A stretch of 64,000 bases of DNA from Planctomycetota bacterium (lineage in GTDB: Bacteria; Planctomycetota; UBA1135; JACQFD01), in contig JAEUHX010000061.1 of NCBI GenBank assembly GCA_016792805.1, positions 124,001 through 188,000 on the forward strand. The letters run 5' to 3'. Each line of letters starts with the position of its first letter. Positions within the stretch are counted from its first letter, which is position 1. Shown one piece after another: positions 50,031-59,012 of this stretch. Position numbers and translations under genes: made by a program. The notes under the pieces are model-generated. The model was not told where the DNA came from. It made no database searches and was given only the letters and a program-made list of their open reading frames with translations.

Positions 50031-52706
50031 ATGATTCAGAATCTCAAGAGCCTCGTCGAAAAACTGAATGATACTACTCGTCGCGCCCTGGAGGCGGCCG
50101 CGGGGATGTGTCTCTCGAAGACGCATCACGAGGTGGAAGTGGAGCATTGGCTTCTGAAACTGCTCGAATCGACAGACAACGACCTCGGGCCGATTCTGCA
50201 GGCGTCGGGCGTCGATCGGTCGCGGCTCGTCTCGGAGCTCTCTCGCACGATCGATCGCCTCAAGACCGGCAACTCGCGGAGCCCTTCGCTCTCGCTCGGC
50301 GTGCTCGATCTGATGAAGGATGCGTGGCTTGTCTCGTCGGTGGAACTCGGCGAGCCGAAGGTGCGTTCGGGCGCGCTACTCCTGACCGTGCTGTCGGGCG
50401 AAGGACGTTACCGAAACGTCCGAAGCGCCTCGAAGGAGCTGGAGGCGATTTCTCCCGAGGGGCTCACGAAGGCGTTCTCGAAAATTATAGAAAACTCGTC
50501 GGAGAGCGCAGAGGCGCGAGCGGCCGTGGCGTCGCAGGGCGGAGAGCGGCCTGCCGGCGGGCGCGGCGGCAAGACCGATGCGCTCGATCAGTTTACTATT
50601 GACATGACGGCGAAGGCGAAGGAGGGGAAGATCGACCCCGTGCTCGGGCGCGATCCCGAGATTCGGCAGGTGGTCGACATCCTCATTCGCCGAAGGCAAA
50701 ACAATCCGATCCTTACAGGTGAGCCCGGAGTCGGCAAGACGGCCGTCGTCGAGGGGTTCGCGCTGCGCATCGCCGCGGGTGATGTGCCGGAGCCGCTCAA
50801 GAATGTTCGATTGTTGAGTTTGGACCTCGGGCTGCTGCAGGCCGGCGCTGGGGTCAAGGGCGAGTTCGAGAACCGCCTCAAGTCGGTCATCCAGGAAGTG
50901 AAGTCTTCGGCGCAGCCGATCATTCTTTTCATCGACGAGGCGCACCAGCTCGTCGGCGCCGGCGGCTCCGCGGGCCAGGGCGACGCCGCCAACCTGCTGA
51001 AGCCGGCGCTCGCTCGCGGCGAGCTGAGGACGATCGCCGCGACAACGTGGGCCGAGTACAAGAAATACTTTGAGAAGGACGCCGCGCTGGCGCGCCGCTT
51101 CCAGGTTGTGAAGGTCGAGGAGCCGAGCGAAGAGACCGCCATCAAGATGATGCGCGGGCTCGTTCGCACACTCGAGGACCACCACAAGGTGCGCGTGCTC
51201 GACGAGGGCGTCGAAGACGCCGTGCGCCTCTCGCACCGCTACATCACCGGGCGTCAGCTCCCGGATAAGTGCGTGAGCGTGTTGGACACGGCCTGCTCGA
51301 AAGTTGCTATCGCGCAGGTAACAATTCCCGGCGCCATCGAGGATCTGCAGCGCGCGATCCGCAGCTACCAGGTCGAACTCGAGGCACTCCAGCGAGAGCA
51401 GGCGATTGGCACCGACCACGGCAAGCGCATGGAATCGCTCACCGCTGAGAAAGCACAATGCGAGGCGCGTCTTGCGGAGATCGAAGCCCGCTGGAAGCGC
51501 GAGAAGGAACTCGTGCAGTCGATCCGGTCGATGCAGTCGGAGCTCGAGAGCGCGGCCGTCGCGGAGATCGGCGGGCCGAAGGCAAAAGATGCCAAGAAGC
51601 TCGCGCCGGCGGATGCGGCGCGCATTCGTGCAGATCTCAAGAAAGCCGAGAACGATCTGCACGAACTCCGAGGTGACTCTCAGCTCGTGCCGGTCTGCGT
51701 CGACCGCCAGGCCGTCGCAGAAGTGATCTCCGGCTGGACCGGAATCCCCGTCGGGCGCATGCTCAAGGATGAGATTTCCACAGTTCTCTCGCTCCAGGAC
51801 ATTCTCGGTCGGCGCGTCATCGGCCAAGGGCACGCGCTCGAGGCGATCAGCAAGCGCATCCAGACTTCGCGCGCTCGGCTTGACAATCCGAGCAAGCCGA
51901 TCGGCGTTTTCATGCTCGTGGGGCCGAGCGGCGTCGGCAAGACCGAGACGGCGATCTCCCTGGCTGAGGCGCTCTACGGGGGCGAGCGCAATTTGGTCAC
52001 GATTAACATGTCGGAGTACCAGGAGGCCCACACGGTGTCGCTCCTGAAGGGTTCGCCTCCCGGATATGTGGGATATGGCGAAGGCGGCGTCCTCACGGAG
52101 GCCGTGCGCCGCAAGCCCTACTCGGTCGTCCTCCTCGACGAGGTCGAGAAGGCCCACTCCGATGTGCACGAGCTCTTCTTCCAGGTGTTCGACAAGGGAC
52201 TCATGGAAGACGGCGAGGGGCGCGACATCGATTTCAAGAATACGGTGATTCTGCTCACATCGAATGCCGGCAGCGCGACCATACAAAAAGTCTGTGCCGA
52301 CCCCGACACGCGTCCAGAGCCCGAGAAGCTCGCGGCCATGCTTCGTGACGATCTGTTAAAAGTGTTCCCGGCGGCGTTCCTCGGGCGCGTCGTCGTGGTT
52401 CCTTACTATCCGATCTCCGATGTGATGCTCGATGCCATCATTCGCCTGCAGCTCGAGCGCATCCGCCGGCGCGTGGAGCTGAACCATGGAGTGCCGTTCA
52501 GCTTCGACGACAGCCTTGTCAAGGCAATCGCGAAGCGCTGCACCGAGGTGGAGAGCGGCGCGCGCAACGTCGACCACATTCTTACACATACGGTGCTCCC
52601 CGCCATCTCGAAGGACATCCTCGCGAAGATGGCTGAGGGCCAGCCGATGCACAGTGTTCGCGTGAGCGCGGGCCCCGACGGCCAGTTCCAGCACTTGGTC
52701 GAATGA
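50031..52706 (+). CDS. tssH: T6SS sheath-recycling ATPase TssH (ClpV)
   Basis: This protein is 891 residues from ATG 50031 (MIQNLKSLVEKLNDTTRRALE). The N-domain (1-150) is of the ClpV type (AAAGMCLSKTHHEVEVEHWLLKLL). Walker A1 GEPGVGKTAVVEG is near residue 230 and Walker A2 GPSGVGKTETA near 630. A coiled-coil M domain lies between about 430 and 540. Pore-loop and arginine-finger regions read normally (KGEFENRLK, GYVGYGEGG). It disassembles contracted sheaths, acting on TssC. It should not be confused with the housekeeping ClpC at 31838-34429, which has UVR motifs and lies in a different operon. Confidence 0.95.
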   Translation: MIQNLKSLVEKLNDTTRRALEAAAGMCLSKTHHEVEVEHWLLKLLESTDNDLGPILQASGVDRSRLVSELSRTIDRLKTGNSRSPSLSLGVLDLMKDAWLVSSVELGEPKVRSGALLLTVLSGEGRYRNVRSASKELEAISPEGLTKAFSKIIENSSESAEARAAVASQGGERPAGGRGGKTDALDQFTIDMTAKAKEGKIDPVLGRDPEIRQVVDILIRRRQNNPILTGEPGVGKTAVVEGFALRIAAGDVPEPLKNVRLLSLDLGLLQAGAGVKGEFENRLKSVIQEVKSSAQPIILFIDEAHQLVGAGGSAGQGDAANLLKPALARGELRTIAATTWAEYKKYFEKDAALARRFQVVKVEEPSEETAIKMMRGLVRTLEDHHKVRVLDEGVEDAVRLSHRYITGRQLPDKCVSVLDTACSKVAIAQVTIPGAIEDLQRAIRSYQVELEALQREQAIGTDHGKRMESLTAEKAQCEARLAEIEARWKREKELVQSIRSMQSELESAAVAEIGGPKAKDAKKLAPADAARIRADLKKAENDLHELRGDSQLVPVCVDRQAVAEVISGWTGIPVGRMLKDEISTVLSLQDILGRRVIGQGHALEAISKRIQTSRARLDNPSKPIGVFMLVGPSGVGKTETAISLAEALYGGERNLVTINMSEYQEAHTVSLLKGSPPGYVGYGEGGVLTEAVRRKPYSVVLLDEVEKAHSDVHELFFQVFDKGLMEDGEGRDIDFKNTVILLTSNAGSATIQKVCADPDTRPEPEKLAAMLRDDLLKVFPAAFLGRVVVVPYYPISDVMLDAIIRLQLERIRRRVELNHGVPFSFDDSLVKAIAKRCTEVESGARNVDHILTHTVLPAISKDILAKMAEGQPMHSVRVSAGPDGQFQHLVE

Positions 52707-52767
52707 GCGCGCAGCTACAACTCCAGCCGCCGGCGTCCATCCGTTTCGTGTAGAACGCGCCGACCCC

Positions 52768-55700
52768 ATGACCTCCACGGACCCGATTCCGCCGATGCCG
52801 GGCGCCCTCGGTGCGCTCTCGCTTCGGTTGCGAATTGCCCCGGGGCGGGACAACGGCGCGTGGCTTCCGTTCGATCAGGGCGACGGCCGTTGGATCGCCG
52901 CGTCGGTGATGAGCCCCAAGGGGGCTCCTCTCGCCGGCGTGGCGCTTCGCGTGGCCGCCAGCCGGGAGGGGAGTTCGGGTCGCTTCGATTCGCAAAATTG
53001 GGCTCGTCGCAAGCGCTGGATGCGCGAGGCGCAGCGATTCGAGGCGTTGCGCGACGCGGACGGAGACGGCCCGCTCGCAGCCTGCGCCGAGCTGGGTGCC
53101 GCCTTCCGGCCGATTTGTCCGAATTGTGGTGGCAAGTTACAGATTGCACGCGACGAGCGCGTGCTGCAGTCCGTTGGGCTCGTGCTCGCCGCCGGCCATC
53201 GCGAGCTCGCATGGTGCCCCGTCTGTTCGGGCGCTGCCGGAGCGGCGCCGCGCTTCTACGCGGGGACCGCTCTCGCCCCGGACGAGGCGACGCGGCCCGC
53301 GGCGCGGCCCTTTCAGGAACTCGTCGACGGGTGGCGTCAGCTCGTAGGAAAGAAGCAACAATTCGAGCGCGACAAGGTCAAGACCGCCGAAACGCTCCGA
53401 GCGGAGTTCCCCTGCTGGACCTGCTCGCTCGTCTCGGAATGCCACGGATCGGCGCGCACCCCGGTGCCCGCCCACACGAGGCTCTTTTCATTGCATTGGT
53501 CCGACCTGCCCGTGCTCTTGAGCAGCGTGCCGCGGGCGACGCTCCTCGAGCACGCGCGCCGACTCGAGGAGAGCGCGTTCGCGCGGGCCCTTCGGTCGAA
53601 CGGCACGCTCGATCCGGGCATCGCTGCCCACCTGCTGGAACAAAAGTTAGGTTTGATCCGGCGCGTGCTCGAACTCCTGACGGCTCGCCCCGATGGAAGC
53701 GCGGGCCCGGTGCTCTCCCTCGAGGCGGAGAGCGTCGTGATGATGCCCGCTCATCAGGATGCGCTCGGCGCCGATGCCTCGCCGATGCTGCTCGACGAGG
53801 GCGGAATTGTGGTGCAGGACGGCGACGCGCCGCCCGGTACGGCGCCATTCTCTCTGCCGCCGCGCTGCGACTCGGGCGCGCCTCACGATCTCACGCCGCT
53901 GAAGTTCACGGCGACGCTCTCCTGCCTTGTCGTGCCGCGGGTAGTGCCGTCGCGGGAGGGATTCGAAAAGTTTCATTTCGAAGGTAAGCTCGCAATTGCA
54001 GCCGACGCTTCGCCCGACCCGAAGACGCTCGCGTCGCAGGATATTTGTGTGCTCGCGCTGCCTCCGGGAATCGGCGTCTCCGAGGTCTCGGTGGAGCTGC
54101 TCCCGAAGCAATCGCGCATCGGAGAGCTGCGCTTTCGCACGCGCGACCTCGAGGTGCGCCCGGCGGCCACGCGCGACCTGCGCTCGCGCCTGATGAAGTC
54201 GATCCCCGACGTCCTTGTGCGGCTCACTCGGCTGCCGGGCTACGAAGTCGACTTGCGTTCGGCCGGAAGAGTTGCATTGCGGATTCTCTTGAATGCGACG
54301 CCGTCGCCGACGGGGGAGCTCGGCATCGAGGAAGCCGCCCTCGCCCGCGCGCGGCGCGAGCGCGCTCAGGATCCGCCCGGAAATGTGATCGCCGATTTGC
54401 GCTCGACGCAGGAGGGAGCGGCCGTCGTCGACGCGAGCCGCCTCTTCGGGCCTCGCACGCCAAAGCGATCTGTGGATTATTACAACCGGAGGAAGTTTCC
54501 GGTGGAGGCTTGGGACGAGCTACTCGGGACCATCGCCGGCTGGCTCGCGACGCCGCGGAGCGAAGCGACGCTCGACTCCCTGCGCCAGGCGGTCGACGCG
54601 CTCCATGCCATCGAGCGCCGCGTGCGCGCTTTCCGGCTTTTCCTCGAGCCGGTCGGAGGGTGGCTCGAGGCCATCGCCGCCACCGAAGAAGAATCGCGAG
54701 AAGTGGAGATTCCGATCGAGGCCGACTTGCCGCTCGAGGCGATCTCGCGCGCGGCTGACGAGGCCCGCGCTTCGCGCGACGGGGTCTCCGCGGCTCGGCA
54801 GCTCGGGCAGGAGCTCAAGAAAGTTGGCGTCAGCGCGCGTTCGCTGCAATTGTTGCGTCGCAAGCTGGAGGCGACGACATCGAGGCCGATTACTGAGGTC
54901 TCGCGCGGCAGCCTCGACGATTCGGGTTTCTATCAGCGTCCGGCCGTGGCGGAACGGCACACGGCGCCGGAGGCTCCGAGCCCGCCGCAGCCGGTGCCTG
55001 CTGCGCCGCCGGCCGTGCGCGCGCCGCAGCCGAAGACCGAGCCCGTGGCACCGCCGGCGCCCCCGCCGAGGCGCATCGATCGTCGGGCGGCAGCGTTCAT
55101 TCCACTGGTTCGGCGGCTTCGCGCGGGCTCCGCGATCGATCTGATGCTGCGAGCGCGCACCTTCGGCGTTCGTGAGGATGCGCTCGCTGACTGGCGGGAT
55201 GTGCTCCGCCTCTCGGTGGATTATGTGCATTTTCTGTCGGAATCGCCCGACGTCGGCTGGCCGTCACCGGCCGGCAAGGAGACTGCACGGACGCTTCTGC
55301 GTGCGCTCCGTCGCGGCCAGCACCTCGAGGCCTGCAAGGCGGCGTCAGCGATGATTGGGGTTGTGCGCGACGAGCTCGCCGAGCAGACGCGGCTGCTGGA
55401 CCAAGGCATCCGCACTTGGGCGAACCGCACGGCGCCCGAGCGGCTCCGGGAGCAGACCGAACAATATGTTTCGAGCCCAGGCGGCAACCCGGCAGCCGAA
55501 TATTGGCGCTTCTTCGCCGACACGCACAAGGACGACGCGCGAGTGATCAAGAATGAGCTCCTCAAGCTCATCAATGTGGCGTTGCTCCGCGAGCGCAAGC
55601 CGACCATGCTGGAATCTCTCGAGAGCCAGATGGCGATGAGCGGCAACGAGGAGATGCCGGCGTCGGAGTCGCTTGCAATCATTCTGCAGCCCGCGGCGGC

Positions 55701-56220
55701 GCTTCTGATTCACCGGCTCGAGGGGAGCACGGCCGCCGACGCGAGCCCGATCGCCCAGGAGGCGGCCACTGATCCTTACAAGCTTCTGGCCTGGGTCGGC
55801 CTCTCGATCGTGGGCGTGGAGGTCCTCGACTGGACCGCGAAGCTTGGCAAGCACCGCGGCCTCGACGACGAGGCGCTCGTATCGGCCGATTTGTTGGAGG
55901 CGCTGGCTTCGGAGCGCGCCGCTACCTATGGCGATCTGTACGATGGCCTGAAGGACGCGCTCCAGAAGCACCGCGCCTATCTGCACGCTTTTGCGGATCT
56001 CGATTCCACCGATTGGCTGAGCTGGTTCGAACAATGGACGATTCCGCACATCGTCGCGGACATTGAGCGGCGCGTGACGAAACTGCGGTTCCCGATGACC
56101 CACGGCCAGGAGCGCTGGCGAGCGTTCTGCCGAGAGTGCGACGAAGGCAAATATTCTGCGGAAACCGTGAGGCTCGCTCTCGGCACCAGAATTGTGCAAC
56201 TCCTCAGCGCGTCCTCGTAG
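52768..56220 (+). CDS. Large unrecognised protein of the T6SS cluster, zinc-motif N-terminus
   Basis: This protein is 1150 residues from ATG 52768. I recognise no family. The N-terminal 230 residues contain two cysteine groups likely to bind zinc: CPNC at 117-120 with CPVC at 150-153, and CWTC at 216-219 with C225-H226. Residues 240-480 are mixed, with FSLHWSDLPVLLSSVPRATLLE and a beta-rich part (LSCLVVPRVVPSREGFEKFHFEG). From about 520 it is mostly helical, interrupted by a Pro/Ala linker near 750-780, and ends in a long helical region (IVADIERRVTKLRFPMTHGQE). There is no signal peptide or membrane helix. It lies between tssH and the TssJ-like gene in one strand-continuous operon, so a structural or regulatory role in this T6SS is likely. 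Confidence 0.75.
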   Translation: MTSTDPIPPMPGALGALSLRLRIAPGRDNGAWLPFDQGDGRWIAASVMSPKGAPLAGVALRVAASREGSSGRFDSQNWARRKRWMREAQRFEALRDADGDGPLAACAELGAAFRPICPNCGGKLQIARDERVLQSVGLVLAAGHRELAWCPVCSGAAGAAPRFYAGTALAPDEATRPAARPFQELVDGWRQLVGKKQQFERDKVKTAETLRAEFPCWTCSLVSECHGSARTPVPAHTRLFSLHWSDLPVLLSSVPRATLLEHARRLEESAFARALRSNGTLDPGIAAHLLEQKLGLIRRVLELLTARPDGSAGPVLSLEAESVVMMPAHQDALGADASPMLLDEGGIVVQDGDAPPGTAPFSLPPRCDSGAPHDLTPLKFTATLSCLVVPRVVPSREGFEKFHFEGKLAIAADASPDPKTLASQDICVLALPPGIGVSEVSVELLPKQSRIGELRFRTRDLEVRPAATRDLRSRLMKSIPDVLVRLTRLPGYEVDLRSAGRVALRILLNATPSPTGELGIEEAALARARRERAQDPPGNVIADLRSTQEGAAVVDASRLFGPRTPKRSVDYYNRRKFPVEAWDELLGTIAGWLATPRSEATLDSLRQAVDALHAIERRVRAFRLFLEPVGGWLEAIAATEEESREVEIPIEADLPLEAISRAADEARASRDGVSAARQLGQELKKVGVSARSLQLLRRKLEATTSRPITEVSRGSLDDSGFYQRPAVAERHTAPEAPSPPQPVPAAPPAVRAPQPKTEPVAPPAPPPRRIDRRAAAFIPLVRRLRAGSAIDLMLRARTFGVREDALADWRDVLRLSVDYVHFLSESPDVGWPSPAGKETARTLLRALRRGQHLEACKAASAMIGVVRDELAEQTRLLDQGIRTWANRTAPERLREQTEQYVSSPGGNPAAEYWRFFADTHKDDARVIKNELLKLINVALLRERKPTMLESLESQMAMSGNEEMPASESLAIILQPAAALLIHRLEGSTAADASPIAQEAATDPYKLLAWVGLSIVGVEVLDWTAKLGKHRGLDDEALVSADLLEALASERAATYGDLYDGLKDALQKHRAYLHAFADLDSTDWLSWFEQWTIPHIVADIERRVTKLRFPMTHGQERWRAFCRECDEGKYSAETVRLALGTRIVQLLSASS

Positions 56221-56255
56221 GGATCGCCCCACCGAACACCTTTACCACAAAAACC

Positions 56256-56819
56256 ATGAAAGCATCCATCCACCGACTCCTCGTTGCGGCGGCTCTCCTC
56301 GTTGTCGGATTCGGCTCCGCCGCGTGCGAGTCGTCGACCCGATTTGTTCTGAAGAAGCCCGTCGCCGACCAGGCGCTGCTGAGCTACGAGTTCGACGTGG
56401 TTTTTTGTGATGACGCCGCTGCGCCCTACATTGAGAGCCTCATGGAGAAGCCCTCCTGGGCGACCGCCGAGCGTCTCGATTTCGCAAAACCCTACAGCCG
56501 AGAGGAGAAGATCAAGGATGGCGTCTGGTCCGATCTCTATACATTCCGTGTCGTCGACGGAACGTGGCGCGTCGACGATCTGACGCCCCGCGCCGAGTGC
56601 GACGTGCCGCCGAGTACTGCCTGGACGGTGATGCTGGTGCGGTTTTGTGCGCCCGACCGCAAGTTCGACCGCAGCGTGGATCGAATCCCCATGTCGCAGC
56701 TGATCTACGGGGAGAAGATCCAGGTGGGCTCCGTGAGCCTCACACTGCATGTGGCACGCAAGGGCGAATTTGTGATTCTCAAGGCTTCAAGCCAGGACCT
56801 TCAGTACATCCCGAGCTGA
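56256..56819 (+). CDS. Lipoprotein in TssJ position
   Basis: This protein is 187 residues from ATG 56256 (MKASIHRLLVAAALLVVGFG), with a lipobox ending GSAAC at about residue 25. The mature part is a small beta-rich domain (FVLKKPVADQALLSYEFDVVFCDD, and VWSDLYTFRVVDGTWRVDDL). TssJ is the outer-membrane lipoprotein that anchors TssM, and its gene usually neighbours tssK, as here (16 bases before tssK). Sequence similarity to classical TssJ is not evident to me, so the assignment rests on signal, size, fold type and position. The alternative is an unrelated lipoprotein. Confidence 0.6.
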   Translation: MKASIHRLLVAAALLVVGFGSAACESSTRFVLKKPVADQALLSYEFDVVFCDDAAAPYIESLMEKPSWATAERLDFAKPYSREEKIKDGVWSDLYTFRVVDGTWRVDDLTPRAECDVPPSTAWTVMLVRFCAPDRKFDRSVDRIPMSQLIYGEKIQVGSVSLTLHVARKGEFVILKASSQDLQYIPS

Positions 56820-56835
56820 GCCTGGAAACTCCGTC

Positions 56836-58245
56836 ATGCCCGACGACATCCGGCCGTTCCCCAACCTGGCCAACCTCCACTGGCACGAAGGGCTTTTCCT
56901 TCGGCCCCATCATCTGCAGTGGAGCGCCCGAGAGGCGGCCTCCCATCTGCGCTACTGGCAGACGCTCGGCCGGCCGGGCGCCTACGGCGTGCGGCGATTT
57001 GTGTATGATGAGACGGCGATTCGTAAGGATCAGCTGGTCATCTCGGTGCTCGATGCCGTGCTCTTCGACGGGAGTATCGTACAATTTCCAGGAAACATCG
57101 CGAGCCTGGATCCGTTGAAGTTCAAGGAAGCGATGGAGTCTTCCAAAGACGGCCAGCTCACCGTCTATTTATGCGTACCGCGGTACGACGATAGAAAAGC
57201 CAATACTGGCAACTCGCCGCAGCGCCCCGGCTCCGTTGGGGCTCCTCCCCGTTGGACCATCCGGCCGCAAACGGTTCGCGATGAGAACACCGGCGAGCGG
57301 GAGCTCGAGATCGACGTGCGCCAAGTGCGGGCGGCGCTCGAGCTCCGAGACCGCACGGCTGACGGCTTCGAGTCGCTCCCGCTGTTGCGTGTGATGCGCG
57401 GATCTGTATCCGAAGGCATCTCTTTCGTGGACGAGAGCTTCTGCCCGCCGCTGGCCGCAGCGTTCCGCGGCTCCATGCCGCAGCGCAAGGCCGAGAAGGT
57501 GCTTATGCACCTCGACGACAAGATCAAGGAGCTCAAGGGATTCTTCACGGGCGTGGCTAACGCGAGCTTCCTCACGGCCAACTCAAGAATTGAGGATTTG
57601 CTGCAATACCAGGCATGCATCGTCGGGCGCGCGCGCATCGGCACGCTGCTCGCCTGCCCCGACCCCGATCCCTTCGCGCTCTATCTGGAGCTTGTGGGAT
57701 TATTGGGGAGTCTCACGGCCCTCAGCGGAGAGGCGCCGGCAGTCGACTTCGAGCCCTACGAGCCGCGCGATCCGGGGCGCGCTTTCGGTCCGGCCTTCGA
57801 TCTGGTGGAACATTACCTCGACCAGACGCGGAGCGCAGAGATCCCGCTGCAGCCGCTCAACGACATGGGCGATGGCACCTGGACGATTGACATTCGCTCC
57901 GAGTGGCTTTCGAGCCCGACGGTCGCTTTTTGTATTGCTCTCGAGACGCGAGCGGAGCGCGAGAAGATTCAGGAGGTGCCCTTCCAGGTGAAGGTCGGCA
58001 CCCAGCAGCGCGTCCGAAGCTACGCCGATCGGGCGCTCACGCCCGTGCCCCTCGCTGCGCTGCCGAGCGTTCCGTCGGGAGCGAGGAAGGGATTGAACTA
58101 TTTCCATGTGCAGCACCGCCAGCATGCCGCGGCCAAAGGCGAGTGGGACCGGATGGTCGCAGAGGGGAAGCTTGCACTTTTCTCGAAAATTGATTTTGGG
58201 CCGGGCACCCGGTTCTATCTCTGCGTCCTCGAGCGCGGCCTGTAA
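56836..58245 (+). CDS. tssK: T6SS baseplate protein TssK (ImpJ/VasE)
   Basis: This protein is 469 residues from ATG 56836. NLHWHEGLFLRPHHLQWSAREA is the strong TssK signature, followed by YGVRRFVYDETAIRKDQLVI and the SLPLLRVMRG-like and SFCPPLAAAF sections. The C-terminal region (NYFHVQHRQHAAAKGEWDRM, KIDFGPGTRFYLCVLERGL) is the part that binds the membrane complex. It links the baseplate to TssL/TssM. The length is normal. Confidence 0.94.
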   Translation: MPDDIRPFPNLANLHWHEGLFLRPHHLQWSAREAASHLRYWQTLGRPGAYGVRRFVYDETAIRKDQLVISVLDAVLFDGSIVQFPGNIASLDPLKFKEAMESSKDGQLTVYLCVPRYDDRKANTGNSPQRPGSVGAPPRWTIRPQTVRDENTGERELEIDVRQVRAALELRDRTADGFESLPLLRVMRGSVSEGISFVDESFCPPLAAAFRGSMPQRKAEKVLMHLDDKIKELKGFFTGVANASFLTANSRIEDLLQYQACIVGRARIGTLLACPDPDPFALYLELVGLLGSLTALSGEAPAVDFEPYEPRDPGRAFGPAFDLVEHYLDQTRSAEIPLQPLNDMGDGTWTIDIRSEWLSSPTVAFCIALETRAEREKIQEVPFQVKVGTQQRVRSYADRALTPVPLAALPSVPSGARKGLNYFHVQHRQHAAAKGEWDRMVAEGKLALFSKIDFGPGTRFYLCVLERGL

Positions 58246-58286
58246 CTCCAAAGAATCCAAACTCCTCCAACGGAGCTGACCAAGCC

Positions 58287-59000
58287 ATGCCTGCCCATTC
58301 CGCACAGGAGAATCGCCTCGTCGAGCGCTGGCGCAACTTTCTCGAGCGCGCCGCTGAGTTCCGCGACTCCAACGGGAAGTGTTTCGATTCCGTGAGGCTG
58401 GCCCACGGATTCTTCCTCGACGAGATGCGCCGCGTCGAGAGAGACGTGGCGCAGTCGGGGAACTCGCGGCTTCGGGAGCTGAACCAGGAGGCGATGTTTG
58501 CCATGGCGGCGCTGGTCGACGAATTTGCCCGCACGCGGCTCACCTCGAAGGAAGACAGGGATTATTGGTATGCGCGCGAGCTGGCGAAGGAGTTCTTCCA
58601 CACGGCCGACGCGGGGAGCGAGTTCTATGCGCGCACCCATACGCTGCTGAAGCGCGTGCAGGCCGATGAAGCGGAGGTTCGTATTCTTTACTTCCGGGCG
58701 CTGGCTCTCGGATTCCGCGGGGAGCGCGCGGGCCAGGAGGCGTCTCGGGCCCTCGACGAGGCGAAGTCGCTGCTTCGATCGGTCGACCGCGATCTGGCGC
58801 GGCTGCGCCTCACTCCGAATGCCTACGAGCATGTTCACCAAGGGAACGATCCGCGCCTCGGCAGCCGCTGGGCCACCTTCGCATTGGTCGGCGTCGCCAC
58901 CCTCGTCTTTGGCGCTGGAGTATTTGTGTACTTCCGAGTCACAGGCGATCTCAAGAATCTCAATTCCCGACTCACCGAGCTCTCGGGCTCGCAGCGCTGA
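58287..59000 (+). CDS. tssL: T6SS membrane protein TssL (DotU/IcmH)
   Basis: This protein is 237 residues from ATG 58287. The cytoplasmic helical domain shows EAMFAMAALVDEFART, YWYARELAKEFFHTADAGSEFY, and the FYxxL-like YFRALALGFRGE motif near residue 140, typical of DotU. One membrane helix near the C-terminus (FALVGVATLVFGAGVFVYF, about 193-211) makes it a tail-anchored protein with a short periplasmic end lacking an OmpA domain. It pairs with TssM, whose gene follows after 12 bases. Confidence 0.92.
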   Translation: MPAHSAQENRLVERWRNFLERAAEFRDSNGKCFDSVRLAHGFFLDEMRRVERDVAQSGNSRLRELNQEAMFAMAALVDEFARTRLTSKEDRDYWYARELAKEFFHTADAGSEFYARTHTLLKRVQADEAEVRILYFRALALGFRGERAGQEASRALDEAKSLLRSVDRDLARLRLTPNAYEHVHQGNDPRLGSRWATFALVGVATLVFGAGVFVYFRVTGDLKNLNSRLTELSGSQR

Positions 59001-59012
59001 GGGCCGACTGCC

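Noticed and set aside
50376..52286. 636-codon open frame opposite tssH
   Set aside because: Antisense shadow of the ClpV gene with no domain signature.
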